A stretch of 64,000 nucleotides of DNA, from the NCBI RefSeq assembly GCF_023515995.1, contig NZ_CP097320.1:1674001-1738000 (forward strand). Direction: 5' to 3'. The notes under the pieces were generated by a model. The model was not told where the DNA came from and made no database searches. It worked only from the letters and a program-made list of their open reading frames with translations. This DNA is from Candidatus Mycobacterium methanotrophicum. GTDB lineage: Bacteria; Actinomycetota; Actinomycetes; Mycobacteriales; Mycobacteriaceae. Positions 38,113-46,361 of this stretch are shown piece after piece. A program made the translations under genes and the position numbers. Numbering within the stretch: position 1 is the stretch's first letter; the number at the start of each line of letters is the position of its first letter.

Positions 38113-38408
38113 GGGTGATGAGTGCAGCAGAACCGCTCTACAACAGCATGGTCGCCGACGGCGATGACCCCGACGCGCCTCGCCGGGTAAGCATCGAGCA
38201 TCGACATCGGCCTTTTGCAGGCGCCCATTCGCACTTTCGCTGCAAAGCGTCGATTTCGGCGGGCAGTCCTCAGCACACTGGCGTCACGCCGACAGTCCTC
38301 AGCACACTGGCGTCACGCCGACAGGGTGATATCAGATGCGCCCTCTCGGTGAAGAAGGTCCTATTCCCTGCCCAGAGCGACTCAAGAGGCTGGTGAGCCT
38401 TGGAGCGG
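38113..38408. other. gene-free stretch with a 29-bp tandem duplication
   Basis: No supported gene is seen between the TetR remnant and the ybaK-like stop. A 29-bp unit beginning CAGTCCTCAGCACACTGG is present twice without change (38264-38292 and 38293-38321). Confidence 0.6.
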
Positions 38409-38897
38409 TCAGGCCCGGATCGCGGCAGTCACCGCGCCGGTGAGCCGGATCAAGTCGCCCGGTGTCACCCCGACATCCCACCCGCGCCGGCCCGCGCTGC
38501 AATAGACCCGGTCCCAGTCCAGGGCGCCGGAGTCGACGACGGTCGGCAGCGGCGCGCGCTGCCCGAACGGCGAAACAGCGCCGACCACATATCCGGTCGC
38601 TCGTTGGGCGGCAGCGGGTTCGGCCATGCTGGCTTTGCCCACTCCCAGCGCAGCGGCGGCCGCCTTCAGCGACAACTTCGACGACGCCGGCAGTATCGCG
38701 ACGGCGAGCCCGTCGGGCACCGCGATGATCAACGTCTTGTAGATCTGTTCAGCGGCGATGCCGCCGCCCTCGGTCAGCGCACCGACCGCCTCGATACCGA
38801 ACGAGCGCGCCCGCGAATCATGACCGAACTTGACGACCTCGTGTGGCACACCGGCCCCGATCAGAGCCGCGAGAGCCGGTGTCGCGGCCGCGGCCAC
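38409..38897 (-). CDS. YbaK/EbsC aminoacyl-tRNA deacylase
   Basis: YbaK-type proteins hydrolyse mischarged Cys-tRNA(Pro) or related aminoacyl-tRNAs in trans. The 162-residue protein has the conserved YKTLIIAVPDG, the lysine-bearing ASMAEP and GYVVGAVSPFGQ blocks; the phrase PTVVDSGALDWDRVYCSAGRRG is family-typical. GTG 38897 follows the SDR stop by one base, so the two are an operon. It corresponds to Rv3224A/Rv3224B, which are two pieces in H37Rv but one frame here. Confidence 0.88.
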   Translation of the reverse strand: MAAAATPALAALIGAGVPHEVVKFGHDSRARSFGIEAVGALTEGGGIAAEQIYKTLIIAVPDGLAVAILPASSKLSLKAAAAALGVGKASMAEPAAAQRATGYVVGAVSPFGQRAPLPTVVDSGALDWDRVYCSAGRRGWDVGVTPGDLIRLTGAVTAAIRA

Positions 38898-38898
38898 G

Positions 38899-39747
38899 CT
38901 ACGGCCCGGTGTAGCCAGGCGGGTTGACGCCGTCCACCCAGAAGTCGACGCCGAGTTTGCCGCCCGGGATGCAGTCATACATCGACAAGTCCGTGACACC
39001 GGATTCCACCAGCACGTCTTCGCACAGCAGCGTGTTGCCGGTGTAGTCACGGGACGGCTTGTTGAGGATGACGTAGGCCGCGTCGGAGTACACCTGCGGC
39101 TTGCGGGCGCGGCCCATCGCCTCGTCGCCGCCGAGCAAGTTCTGCACCGCGGCGGTGGCAACCAGCGTGCGCGGCCACAGGGTGTTCGACGCAATGCCGT
39201 CGTTGCGCAACTCCTCGGCCATGCCCAGCGCGCACAGCGTCATGCCGAACTTAGCCATCATGTAGGCCGTCGGCTTCAACCACTCTTTTCCGAGCAATAC
39301 CGGCGGCGACAACGTCAAGATGTGCGGGTTCTGCCGGCCTTTCAGATGCGGAATACACGCCCGCGACACCGCATAGGTGCCGCGCACCTGAATGCCGTTC
39401 ATCAGGTCGAAGCGCTTCATCGGCACTTCGGTGATCGACCCCAGGTTGATTGCCGACGCGTTGTTCACGCAGATGTCGATGCCGCCGAACTGCTCGACGG
39501 TCTTGGCGACGGCGGCTTCGACCGAATCCGGGTCGCGGACGTCGCCGACGATCGGCAGCGCCTGGCCGCCGGCCTCTTCGAGCTCTTTGGCGGCCGTGAA
39601 CACCGTGCCAGGAAGCTTGGGGTGCGGCTCGGCGGTCTTGGCGATCAGCGCGATGTTGGCCCCGTCCTGGGCGGCCCGCTTGGCGATGGCCAAGCCGATT
39701 CCGCGGCTGGCACCCGAGATGAACATGGTCTTGGCTTTCAGCAACAT
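38899..39747 (-). CDS. SDR-family oxidoreductase (Rv3224 type)
   Basis: The 282-residue short-chain dehydrogenase resembles the HSDL2 group. It has the cofactor motif SGASRGIG, NNASA, and the YMMAKFG catalytic Tyr-xxx-Lys; the catalytic Ser region reads TLSPP. ATG 39747 gives the same length as H37Rv Rv3224. Upstream is the divergent sigH region. The substrate is not known; a link to ybaK is positional. Confidence 0.9.
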   Translation of the reverse strand: MLLKAKTMFISGASRGIGLAIAKRAAQDGANIALIAKTAEPHPKLPGTVFTAAKELEEAGGQALPIVGDVRDPDSVEAAVAKTVEQFGGIDICVNNASAINLGSITEVPMKRFDLMNGIQVRGTYAVSRACIPHLKGRQNPHILTLSPPVLLGKEWLKPTAYMMAKFGMTLCALGMAEELRNDGIASNTLWPRTLVATAAVQNLLGGDEAMGRARKPQVYSDAAYVILNKPSRDYTGNTLLCEDVLVESGVTDLSMYDCIPGGKLGVDFWVDGVNPPGYTGP

Positions 39748-39914
39748 GTGCGTCACAGTAACGCTGGTCACAACCCGCCTGAATCGGCGGCTCGGGTTGC
39801 CTCGCGGTCGGTGGCGGAATGAACCGGAAATAGCGCGGCGATCATTGCTGTTCTGATGGTTCGACGCAGACACTGTCGGTCGCAGCCTTTAGATTGGGGA
39901 AGGGGGGAGATCGG

Positions 39915-40694
39915 GTGTCAACGGCGATGAGCCTTATCGGCGAAGAGCAGTTGGCCGGGCGCCGGACTGGTCCGGTGCTGATGGACCTGTTCAGCGGCAC
40001 CGCGACAGAAGGGACTGCGTTACTCAACATGGCCGACATCGACGGCGCGGCCTCGGAGGCCGCCGATGGCTCGGGTGCCCCTGCGCGCAGCCGCTCTGAT
40101 GAGACCGACGCGGAGTTGACCGCGCGCTTCGAGCGCGACGCGATTCCGCTGCTGGACCAGCTCTATGGCGGCGCATTACGGATGACCCGTAATCCGGCCG
40201 ATGCCGAGGACCTGCTCCAAGAAACCATGGTCAAGGCCTACGCGGGATTTCGCTCCTTTAAGGAGGGCACGAATCTCAAGGCGTGGCTGTACCGCATCTT
40301 GACCAACACCTACATCAACAGTTACCGAAAAAGGCAGCGGCAGCCCGCGCAGTATCCGACAGACGAGATCACCGACTGGCAGCTGGCGGCCACCGCCGAG
40401 CACTCCTCGACAGGGTTGCGCTCCGCCGAGGTTGAGGCGCTCGAGTCGTTGCCGGACACCGAGATCAAAGAGGCGCTGCAGGCACTGCCCGAAGAATTTC
40501 GGATGGCGGTGTACTACGCCGACGTGGAAGGTTTCCCGTACAAAGAGATCGCCGAGATCATGGAAACACCGATCGGGACGGTGATGTCGCGACTGCATCG
40601 CGGCAGGCGACAACTGCGCGCCTTGTTGACCGATGTGGCCAAGGATCGGGGTTTCATCCGCGGCGATCAAACGCCCGAGGAGGTGTCGTCGTGA
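39915..40694 (+). CDS. sigH: ECF sigma factor SigH
   Basis: SigH directs the response to heat and disulfide stress (trxB2, dnaK, clpB, sigE). From GTG 39915 it has 259 residues: a 38-residue extension, then [15 protein letters not shown], region 2 ([37 protein letters not shown]) and region 4 ([35 protein letters not shown]). GTG 39915 is preferred because a strong GGGGGGAG lies six bases before it; ATG 40029 is the start used in H37Rv and would give 221 residues. rshA overlaps the stop by four bases. Confidence 0.9.
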   Translation: MSTAMSLIGEEQLAGRRTGPVLMDLFSGTATEGTALLNMADIDGAASEAADGSGAPARSRSDETDAELTARFERDAIPLLDQLYGGALRMTRNPADAEDLLQETMVKAYAGFRSFKEGTNLKAWLYRILTNTYINSYRKRQRQPAQYPTDEITDWQLAATAEHSSTGLRSAEVEALESLPDTEIKEALQALPEEFRMAVYYADVEGFPYKEIAEIMETPIGTVMSRLHRGRRQLRALLTDVAKDRGFIRGDQTPEEVSS

Positions 40695-40996
40695 CCGAGT
40701 TCTCGCCCACGTCTGGCCGCGATGACCTTCCGGCGGACGTATCCCCGCGCGTCAAAGCCGAGTGCGCCGAAGTGATCGCCGAAGTATGGACCTTGCTCGA
40801 CGGCGAATGCACCGCCGAGACTCGAGAGAAGCTGCGCAAGCATCTCGAAGAATGCCCGCCATGCCTGCGGCTCTACGGTCTTGAGGGGCGCATCAAGGCA
40901 TTGATCGCGACCAAGTGCCGCGGCGAGAAGGCTCCGGAAAGCCTTCGGGAGCGCCTACGACTCGAGATCAGCCGCACCACCATCATCGGTCGCTAA
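40691..40996 (+). CDS. rshA: anti-sigma factor RshA
   Basis: RshA binds SigH and releases it on oxidation. The 101-residue zinc-binding anti-sigma (ZAS) protein has the HxxxCxxC motif as HLEECPPC at about 51-58. An acidic helix [20 protein letters not shown] precedes it. GTG 40691 overlaps the sigH stop (GTGA), ensuring matched synthesis. The TAA stop is inside the following terminator stem. Confidence 0.94.
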   Translation: MTEFSPTSGRDDLPADVSPRVKAECAEVIAEVWTLLDGECTAETREKLRKHLEECPPCLRLYGLEGRIKALIATKCRGEKAPESLRERLRLEISRTTIIGR

Positions 40997-41033
40997 GAGC
41001 CAGGACGCCTTACAAGGCATCCTGGCTCTTAGC
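40992..41033 (+). terminator. sigH-rshA terminator
   Basis: A perfect 14-bp stem (GCTAAGAGCCAGGA at 40992-41005, complement at 41020-41033) encloses an inner GCCT-TACA-AGGC stem. It includes the rshA stop codon. Confidence 0.8.
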
Positions 41034-41050
41034 GTCGAACGGCCTCACGC

Positions 41051-41090
41051 ACGGGAAGCGGGGGCGTCCCCCAACGCCCCCGCTTCCCGT
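41051..41090. terminator. 17-bp perfect hairpin between rshA and the bL37-like gene
   Basis: ACGGGAAGCGGGGGCGT (41051-41067) and its complement (41074-41090) flank a six-base loop. It lies between convergent genes just after the stop of the small minus-strand gene and can serve both. Confidence 0.75.
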
Positions 41091-41100
41091 GCCGCCCCGT

Positions 41101-41175
41101 CTAGGAGTTGGGGCGCTTGCCGTGATTGGCCTTGCTGTACTTGCGGTCCTTCTTCTTGCGGCCACGCTTGGCCAT
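41101..41175 (-). CDS. 24-residue basic protein, ribosomal bL37-like (AURKAIP1/COX24 domain)
   Basis: The 24-residue product is MAKRGRKKKDRKYSKANHGK then RPNS. It is almost the same as the mycobacterial ribosomal small protein bL37 and the AURKAIP1/COX24 domain family. An excellent GAGGAGG lies seven bases before ATG 41175, and the stop is followed by a strong hairpin. It is too short for usual gene callers. Whether the cell has a second copy elsewhere cannot be seen here. Confidence 0.85.
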   Translation of the reverse strand: MAKRGRKKKDRKYSKANHGKRPNS

Positions 41176-41244
41176 AATCGATCCTCCTCGCAGGTTTATC
41201 TGCGGGTCAGTTTCCCATGCGTCGGGTGTTGGTTAGCTCTGGGG

Positions 41245-41883
41245 CTACGCAATCGACCCGGTGCCGACAGGCACTACATCGGCCGGCTGTCCGGGAATCC
41301 CTGGCACCTGTCCGGGAGCCCCTGCCGTCTGTCCGGGCAAAAGCGGCGTCTGGCCCGACAGCGCCGGGGTCTGGCCCGGCAATGCACCTGGGTAGCCAGG
41401 AGTCTGCCCCGGCAGTCCCCCGGGTAGACCCGGGGTTTGTCCCGGAAGCGCGCCAGGGTAGCCGGGCAGCCCGCCGGCCGCGCCGGGCAGTCCTCCCGGC
41501 AGCCCGCCGGCCGCGCCGGGCAGTCCTCCCGGCAGCCCGCCGGCCGCGCCGGGCAGTCCTCCCGGAAGCCCGCCGGACGACAGGGCGCTGCTGGCGGGCA
41601 TCAACAGGTCACCGGCGCCAGGGATGACGTTGTTCATCAGCGAGCTGAGCTGGCCGAAGATCGTGTTGGCGATGTTCACCGCGCTGCCCGCGCCGGCACC
41701 GGCCCCGCCAATAGCTGGAATGGGCAGCGGGTCGTCGGCAAGGAATGGTTGCTGGGGAGCGGCCGCGGCAATCCCGGTGCCGAGCCCAATGGTGGCGATT
41801 GCGGCCAGCGCAACCCCGATGCCGGCCTTTACTCGGGTCAATGGTCGTCGAGCTGTCGGATTCGCAAACATGTTCTCGGACAA
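41245..41883 (-). CDS. secreted Gly/Pro-rich repeat protein
   Basis: The 212-residue protein has a signal peptide ([20 protein letters not shown] to GIAAAAP, cleavage after AAA near residue 42), a short hydrophobic region ([17 protein letters not shown]) and a C-terminal 110 residues of [11 protein letters not shown] and [11 protein letters not shown]-type repeats. TTG 41883 has AGGGGA six bases before it; ATG 41871 (208 residues) is the alternative. The function is unknown; a surface or wall protein is likely. Repeat length can vary between strains. Confidence 0.75.
   Translation of the reverse strand: MSENMFANPTARRPLTRVKAGIGVALAAIATIGLGTGIAAAAPQQPFLADDPLPIPAIGGAGAGAGSAVNIANTIFGQLSSLMNNVIPGAGDLLMPASSALSSGGLPGGLPGAAGGLPGGLPGAAGGLPGGLPGAAGGLPGYPGALPGQTPGLPGGLPGQTPGYPGALPGQTPALSGQTPLLPGQTAGAPGQVPGIPGQPADVVPVGTGSIA
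41483..41581 (-). repeat. 33-bp in-frame tandem repeat in the secreted protein gene
   Basis: Three 33-bp units (41483-41515, 41516-41548, 41549-41581) encode repeated [11 protein letters not shown]. The first two are identical and the third differs at a few bases. Confidence 0.85.
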
Positions 41884-42193
41884 TGGAGTTCCCCTCAAAT
41901 TCGGCTGAAGCACCAAGTACGCATCAGGCGCTCCAATCACTCTGGTAACGATGCTGCTCAAATGTCACAGGAACAACACGACACGATCACAGGAGAAACT
42001 CTATAGGTTCGCTTAGTAATCTTGGAGTTTGCTTACCGATACCCGCGCGATATCTGCCAGTGCTCTGACCTGCGCCGTCGACGTCGACACGACTCGGCGT
42101 GGACTCACTCCCTCCCGCCCAGGCCAACTGACTGTGGTTCGATGGAGCAACAGAATTTGGGCAAAAACCGGGTGGGTGACGAACGGGGTGATG
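41884..42193. other. intergenic region between secreted protein and TB7.3 genes
   Basis: These 310 bases lie between divergent genes and contain no supported coding frame. AT-richer sequence at 41995-42040 may hold promoters for both genes. No clear operator or hairpin is seen. Confidence 0.4.
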
Positions 42194-42409
42194 ATGGCCG
42201 AGGACGTCCGCGCAGAAATCGTGGCCAGCGTACTCGAAGTCGTGGTCAGCGAGGGCGACCAGATCGGCGAGGGTGACACCCTGGTGCTGCTGGAATCGAT
42301 GAAGATGGAGATCCCAGTTCTGGCCGAGGTCGCCGGCACGGTCAGCAAGGTCAGCGTTTCGGCGGGCGACGTCATTCAGGCCGGCGACCTTATCGCCGTA
42401 ATCAGCTAG
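42194..42409 (+). CDS. biotinylated protein TB7.3
   Basis: The 71-residue protein is a single biotinyl/lipoyl domain with the biotin lysine in ESMKM (Lys37) and the matching half GDVIQAGDLIAVIS. It is nearly identical to H37Rv Rv3221c (71 aa). Its enzyme partner is unknown; it may carry carboxyl groups for an acyl-CoA carboxylase. ATG 42194 is preferred over ATG 42191 by homology. pdtaS follows 37 bases later. Confidence 0.93.
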   Translation: MAEDVRAEIVASVLEVVVSEGDQIGEGDTLVLLESMKMEIPVLAEVAGTVSKVSVSAGDVIQAGDLIAVIS

Positions 42410-42446
42410 CCATTGGCTTGTCCGTACCTCTTGGCGGGAGTCGCCG

Positions 42447-43961
42447 ATGTCCACTCTCGGTGACCTGCTCGCCGAACACACCGTTCTGCCGGGTAGCGCC
42501 GTCGACCACCTGCACGCAGTGGTCGGCGAATGGCAGCTGCTTGCCGATCTCTCGTTCGCCGATTACCTGATGTGGGTTCGCCGCGACGACGGTTCGCTGG
42601 TCTGTGTGGCGCAATGCCGGCCGAATACCGCTCCCACCGTCTTGCTGCGAGACGCCGTCGGTACCGTGCTGCCCGCCGATCGGGTGCCGCTGATCGGCGC
42701 GGCGTTCGAATCCGGCACGATCGGTCTGGAAAGTGACGCGGGCCAATCGTATTCGTGGCGACAAACGGGCCTGAACATCGAGGCGGTGCCGGTGCGGTAC
42801 GGCGACAAAGTAGTCGCGGTGTTGACCCACCAGACAGCCGTCGGCGACACCCACAAATCCAGCCCGCTGGAGAACGCATACCTTGACTGCGCCGCTGACC
42901 TCGTCCACATGCTCTCCGAGGGCACCTTCCCCAACGTCGGGGACTTGGCGATGTCGCGCTCCAGCCCGCGAGCCGGCGACGGCTTCATTCGACTCGACGT
43001 CAACGGAATCGTCTCCTATGCCAGTCCGAACGCGCTGTCGGCCTACCACCGGATGGGGCTGACCTCGGAGCTGGAGGGCCACAACCTCATCGAGGTCACC
43101 CGTCCGCTGATCTCCGACCCGTTCGAGGCGCGCGAACTTGCTACCCATGTGCGCGACTCGTTGTCCGGCGGTGCCAGCATGCGCATCGAGGTCGACGCCG
43201 GCGGTGCGACGGTGCTGCTGCGGACGCTGCCGCTGGTGGTCCACTCCTGCGCAGCCGGCGCAGCGGTACTGGTGCGCGACGTCACCGAAGTCAAGCGCCG
43301 CGATCGCGCGCTGATTTCCAAGGACGCCACAATCCGCGAAATTCACCACCGGGTGAAGAACAACCTGCAGACCGTGGCGGCGCTGCTGCGTCTGCAAGCC
43401 CGCCGGATGACCAACCCCGAGGGCCGAGAGGCGCTCATCGAGTCGGTGCGGCGGGTGTCGTCGATCGCCTTGGTGCACGACGCGCTGTCGATGTCGGTGG
43501 ACGAGGAGGTGAACCTCGACGAAGTGATCGACCGGATCCTGCCGATCATGAATGATGTGGCGACGGTGGATACGCCGATCCGAATCAACCGTGCGGGCAT
43601 GTTCGGCGTCCTGGACTCCGACCGCGCCACCGCGCTGATCATGGTGATCACCGAGCTCGTGCAAAACGCCATCGAGCATGCATTTGACCTGGTAGCCCGA
43701 GACCCGGCGGCTGGCGGGGGGTCAGTGACGATACGGGCCGAGCGGTCGGCACGGTGGCTCGATGTGGTTGTCCACGACGACGGCCGCGGGCTGCCCGAGG
43801 GCTTCAGCGTCGAGAACTCCGACCGGCTGGGTCTGCAGATCGTCCGGACACTGGTGTCTGCGGAGCTGGATGGCTCGCTGCAGATGCAAAACGCCCCCGA
43901 AGGGGGAACCGACGTGGTGTTACGTGTGCCGATCGGGCGTCGCGTCCGCCCCGCGCAGTAG
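42447..43961 (+). CDS. pdtaS: two-component sensor kinase PdtaS
   Basis: PdtaS phosphorylates the RNA-binding antiterminator PdtaR. The 504-residue cytosolic kinase has an N-terminal GAF domain (about 20-160), a PAS domain (about 175-280), the HisKA_2 box IREIHHRVKNNLQTVAALLR with H300/H301, and a HATPase domain (about 395-500; N box ELVQNAIEHAF, G1 DDGRGLPEGF). It matches Rv3220c (501 aa). ATG 42447 has GGGAG upstream. No membrane segment is present. Confidence 0.94.
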   Translation: MSTLGDLLAEHTVLPGSAVDHLHAVVGEWQLLADLSFADYLMWVRRDDGSLVCVAQCRPNTAPTVLLRDAVGTVLPADRVPLIGAAFESGTIGLESDAGQSYSWRQTGLNIEAVPVRYGDKVVAVLTHQTAVGDTHKSSPLENAYLDCAADLVHMLSEGTFPNVGDLAMSRSSPRAGDGFIRLDVNGIVSYASPNALSAYHRMGLTSELEGHNLIEVTRPLISDPFEARELATHVRDSLSGGASMRIEVDAGGATVLLRTLPLVVHSCAAGAAVLVRDVTEVKRRDRALISKDATIREIHHRVKNNLQTVAALLRLQARRMTNPEGREALIESVRRVSSIALVHDALSMSVDEEVNLDEVIDRILPIMNDVATVDTPIRINRAGMFGVLDSDRATALIMVITELVQNAIEHAFDLVARDPAAGGGSVTIRAERSARWLDVVVHDDGRGLPEGFSVENSDRLGLQIVRTLVSAELDGSLQMQNAPEGGTDVVLRVPIGRRVRPAQ

Positions 43962-43969
43962 CGCCACAC

Positions 43970-44008
43970 AACGGTGCGGCCCCGACGGGTTGCCGGGGCC
44001 GCACCGTT
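43970..44008. terminator. bidirectional terminator between pdtaS and whiB1
   Basis: A perfect 14-bp stem (AACGGTGCGGCCCC at 43970-43983 with its complement at 43995-44008) and an 11-base loop lie between two convergent stops. Confidence 0.75.
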
Positions 44009-44018
44009 GACGCGGACG

Positions 44019-44273
44019 TCAGACGGTGCTGCGGGCCTTCGTGCGGGCGTTGCGGCGCTTGAGCGCGCGCCGCTCGTCTTCGCTCATTCCACCCCACACG
44101 CCGGAGTCCTGGCCGGTGTTGAGCGCCCATGACAGGCACTCGGTGGTCACCGGACAGCGGTTACAGACCAGTTTCGCGTCAGCGATCTGGGCCAGGGCCG
44201 GTCCGCTGTTTCCGACGGGGAAGAACAGCTCCGGGTCCTCATCGCGACACACCGCATTGTGGCGCCAATCCAT
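44019..44273 (-). CDS. whiB1: WhiB1 iron-sulfur/NO-responsive regulator
   Basis: WhiB1 is an essential nitric-oxide-sensing 4Fe-4S Wbl protein that binds SigA. The 84-residue protein has cluster cysteines C9, C37, C40 and C46, the GVWGG turn and a basic DNA-binding tail (KRRNARTKARSTV). It is the same length as in H37Rv. A CRP-type site lies 151 bases upstream of the start. Confidence 0.96.
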   Translation of the reverse strand: MDWRHNAVCRDEDPELFFPVGNSGPALAQIADAKLVCNRCPVTTECLSWALNTGQDSGVWGGMSEDERRALKRRNARTKARSTV

Positions 44274-44423
44274 AGGTCGTTACTCCTCACTGTGTGCGCA
44301 GCAGGGCGCATGAGCATTTTTCTTCGGCTGTTAACGCAGGCACAAGAAGATGTTTCGGCACCGTTGCATGCGATAGCTAGATCGTTTCACAGGCTCAACA
44401 GATGTCAATAGCACTCGTTGGTC

Positions 44424-44439
44424 CGTGGTCAATCTCACT
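44424..44439 (-). promoter_or_regulatory. CRP-type binding site upstream of whiB1
   Basis: On the minus strand the site reads AGTGAGATTGACCACG, very close to the CRP (Rv3676) activator site of M. tuberculosis whiB1 as remembered (AGTGAGATAGCCCACG). Its half-sites GTGAG and CCACG fit the mycobacterial CRP consensus. The rest of 44274-44563 has no gene. Confidence 0.75.
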
Positions 44440-44563
44440 TAGAGATTCGTTACCAAACCCCTTAGTCGTTTGTACTACACTTGCCGCACTTGCCGCCAAT
44501 TTGCCCAGCGATACCGCCGTTTCCGCGACGTTTGCCGCGGGTCAAGACCCGGTCAAGACCCGG

Positions 44564-45529
44564 TCAAGACCTTATTTTGGTGAAGGGCGCGACGACGTCC
44601 AGTGCGTCGGGAACCGCCCGATAGGTCATCTGCTCCCGCACGCCTAAGTAGTCACCGTCAAACTGGCTGGCCATCGGCGGGCCGGAGCAGCTGACCCGCA
44701 CGCAGGGCGCATCGTCGTCGCGCACGACCTGCTTGCCCTCGATCTTGGGCTGCTTGGAGAACATTTGCGCAACCAGCCTCAGGCTCGGAATCACCTTCAG
44801 GTGGGTGACGCCGAACACTCCTAGTCCGGTCTCGAAGGTGGTGCCGGGGTTGGTGCACATCGGCCGGTCGTTGGCGTAGGTCCACGGACTGGAGTTGGAC
44901 ACGAAGACAAAGTGGACCCGGGGTATCGGCTCTCGCCCGGGCAGCTCGACGATCAGCCTCGGTTCACGACGGGAGTAGGCCACCGCGGCGCGCACCGCAG
45001 CGGTGATGTAGCGGGTCGGGGTGACTTTGATGCCTTTTTCGCGCTGCGCTTCCACTCTGGCCACCGCCTCGGCGTCGACGCCCATGCCGGCATTGAGCAC
45101 CGCCCACCGCTCGCCGCAGTCAATCAGCCCGATCCGTCGCCACTTCTTCTCCCGGCCATACCTGTCGAGCAGCCAGATGAGCTGGTTGGTGGCGTCGATC
45201 GGGCCCGGTGCGATGCCCAGTTGCCGGGCCACCACGTTCGCCGAGCCGCCCGGAACTATCGCCAGCGCGGGGACATGGCCCGTCGGTAATTGGCCGGGGC
45301 GGCCAAGCAGGCCGTTGACCACGTTGCTGACCGTCCCGTCGCCGCCGTGCACGACAACCAGGTCGATCCCGTCCTGAACGGCGGCTTGCGCGATTTCGCC
45401 GCCGTGGCCGCGGTGTCGGGTGTGCTCGACGGTTAGCTCGAGGCGGCTTTTGAGCGCGTGCGCCAGCAGGTCGCGCCTCGCCGTGGTGGTCGAAGTCGCG
45501 GCGGGGTTGACGATCAGCACGGCGCGCAT
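44564..45529 (-). CDS. diacylglycerol/lipid kinase-family protein (Rv3218 type)
   Basis: The 321-residue protein has the catalytic DAGK domain: VNPAATS at the N-terminus, VVHGGDGTVSNVVNG nucleotide loop and LAIVPGGSANVVARQLG. Such enzymes phosphorylate diacylglycerol, sphingoid or polyprenol-like lipids; the exact substrate is unknown. ATG 45529 gives the H37Rv length of 321. It is divergent from the membrane protein gene at 45627. Confidence 0.88.
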   Translation of the reverse strand: MRAVLIVNPAATSTTTARRDLLAHALKSRLELTVEHTRHRGHGGEIAQAAVQDGIDLVVVHGGDGTVSNVVNGLLGRPGQLPTGHVPALAIVPGGSANVVARQLGIAPGPIDATNQLIWLLDRYGREKKWRRIGLIDCGERWAVLNAGMGVDAEAVARVEAQREKGIKVTPTRYITAAVRAAVAYSRREPRLIVELPGREPIPRVHFVFVSNSSPWTYANDRPMCTNPGTTFETGLGVFGVTHLKVIPSLRLVAQMFSKQPKIEGKQVVRDDDAPCVRVSCSGPPMASQFDGDYLGVREQMTYRAVPDALDVVAPFTKIRS

Positions 45530-45626
45530 GAGACCAAAGCCTACGGGAGCGGCGACGATGCGGGTCTCCCCTGCTTGCGGGGGCGAGCGCGACAATCGGG
45601 CTCAGTGAAGTGGCTAGTCTGACGGT

Positions 45627-46067
45627 GTGAACAGTGGGCCACCGGCACCGGTCAGCGTGCGCGCCGCCGGGGTGATCGTTGCCGTGCAGGGCGTGATCGC
45701 TCTGGTTCTGGCGGCCACTCTGGTAGTGCGGGGACTTGGCGGTGCGGATCAGCGGATGGTCAACGGCTTTGGCACCGCAGCCTGGTTCGGCCTCGTCGGT
45801 GGTGCTGTTCTGGCCGCCGGCTGCGCGCTGCTGGTCGGCAGGCGGTGGGGTCGCGGGCTGGCGGTGTTCGCCGAGGTGTTGCTGCTGCCCGTCGCATGGT
45901 ATTTGGCCGTCGGTTCTCATCGGGTGCCGGCCGGCGTCGCGGCGGGTGTCGTCGCGGTGGCCGTGCTGGCGTTGCTGTTCAGTCCGGCGGCTGTGCGCTG
46001 GGTCGCCGGCGGTGCGGATCAGCGGGGGCCGGCCAGTTCCGCCAACTGCGGACCGGACAGCCGATAG
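45627..46067 (+). CDS. four-helix membrane protein (Rv3217c type)
   Basis: A 146-residue membrane protein with four hydrophobic segments (about 13-34, 48-68, 76-95, 100-122) and no recognised function. TAGTCT about 9 bases before GTG 45627 could be the -10 of a leaderless promoter. Its last 49 bases overlap the tail of the convergent GNAT pseudogene. Confidence 0.82.
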   Translation: MNSGPPAPVSVRAAGVIVAVQGVIALVLAATLVVRGLGGADQRMVNGFGTAAWFGLVGGAVLAAGCALLVGRRWGRGLAVFAEVLLLPVAWYLAVGSHRVPAGVAAGVVAVAVLALLFSPAAVRWVAGGADQRGPASSANCGPDSR

Positions 46068-46361
46068 GGGGTCCGGTCGCTTTGCGGCGCGACGTCGACG
46101 GTCTCATAGAGGGCGATACACGCCTTCGACGCCGTCCCGGGTGGAGAAGTTAAGGAACCACAGTGCCATCGCGGCGACTTCACCGTCTACTTCGACGACG
46201 TGTGCTCGTAGCGTTATTGATTCGTCGAAAAGTGCTGTGGTGATTTGCTTTTCGTTGACGATGCACTGCTCGGCGGCGCGTTCGAAGCGGGCGAGCTGGT
46301 GGAGCATCGCCGTGATCGCCGCGGCGTCGGCGGGTATGGCCCGGCGGATATGCGTGGTCAT
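46019..46361 (-). pseudogene. GNAT acetyltransferase with internal deletion (Rv3216-like)
   Basis: From ATG 46361 the frame follows Rv3216 through VAAMALWFLNFSTRDGVEGVY and then stops at 46104. The real C-terminus appears in the next frame at 46019-46117: IALYETVDVAPQS then PYRLSGPQLAELAGPR. About 45 residues between the two, which hold the acetyl-CoA-binding R/Q-x-x-G-x-G/A loop, are missing. The ATG overlaps the entC stop by four bases. Confidence 0.85.

Noticed and set aside
38830-39822. 330-codon plus-strand frame opposite the SDR gene
   Set aside because: The minus-strand SDR has its cofactor and catalytic motifs; the plus frame is an antisense shadow.
41483-41581. CRISPR-like repeats
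   Set aside because: The 33-bp units are in frame within a secreted protein gene and have no spacers.
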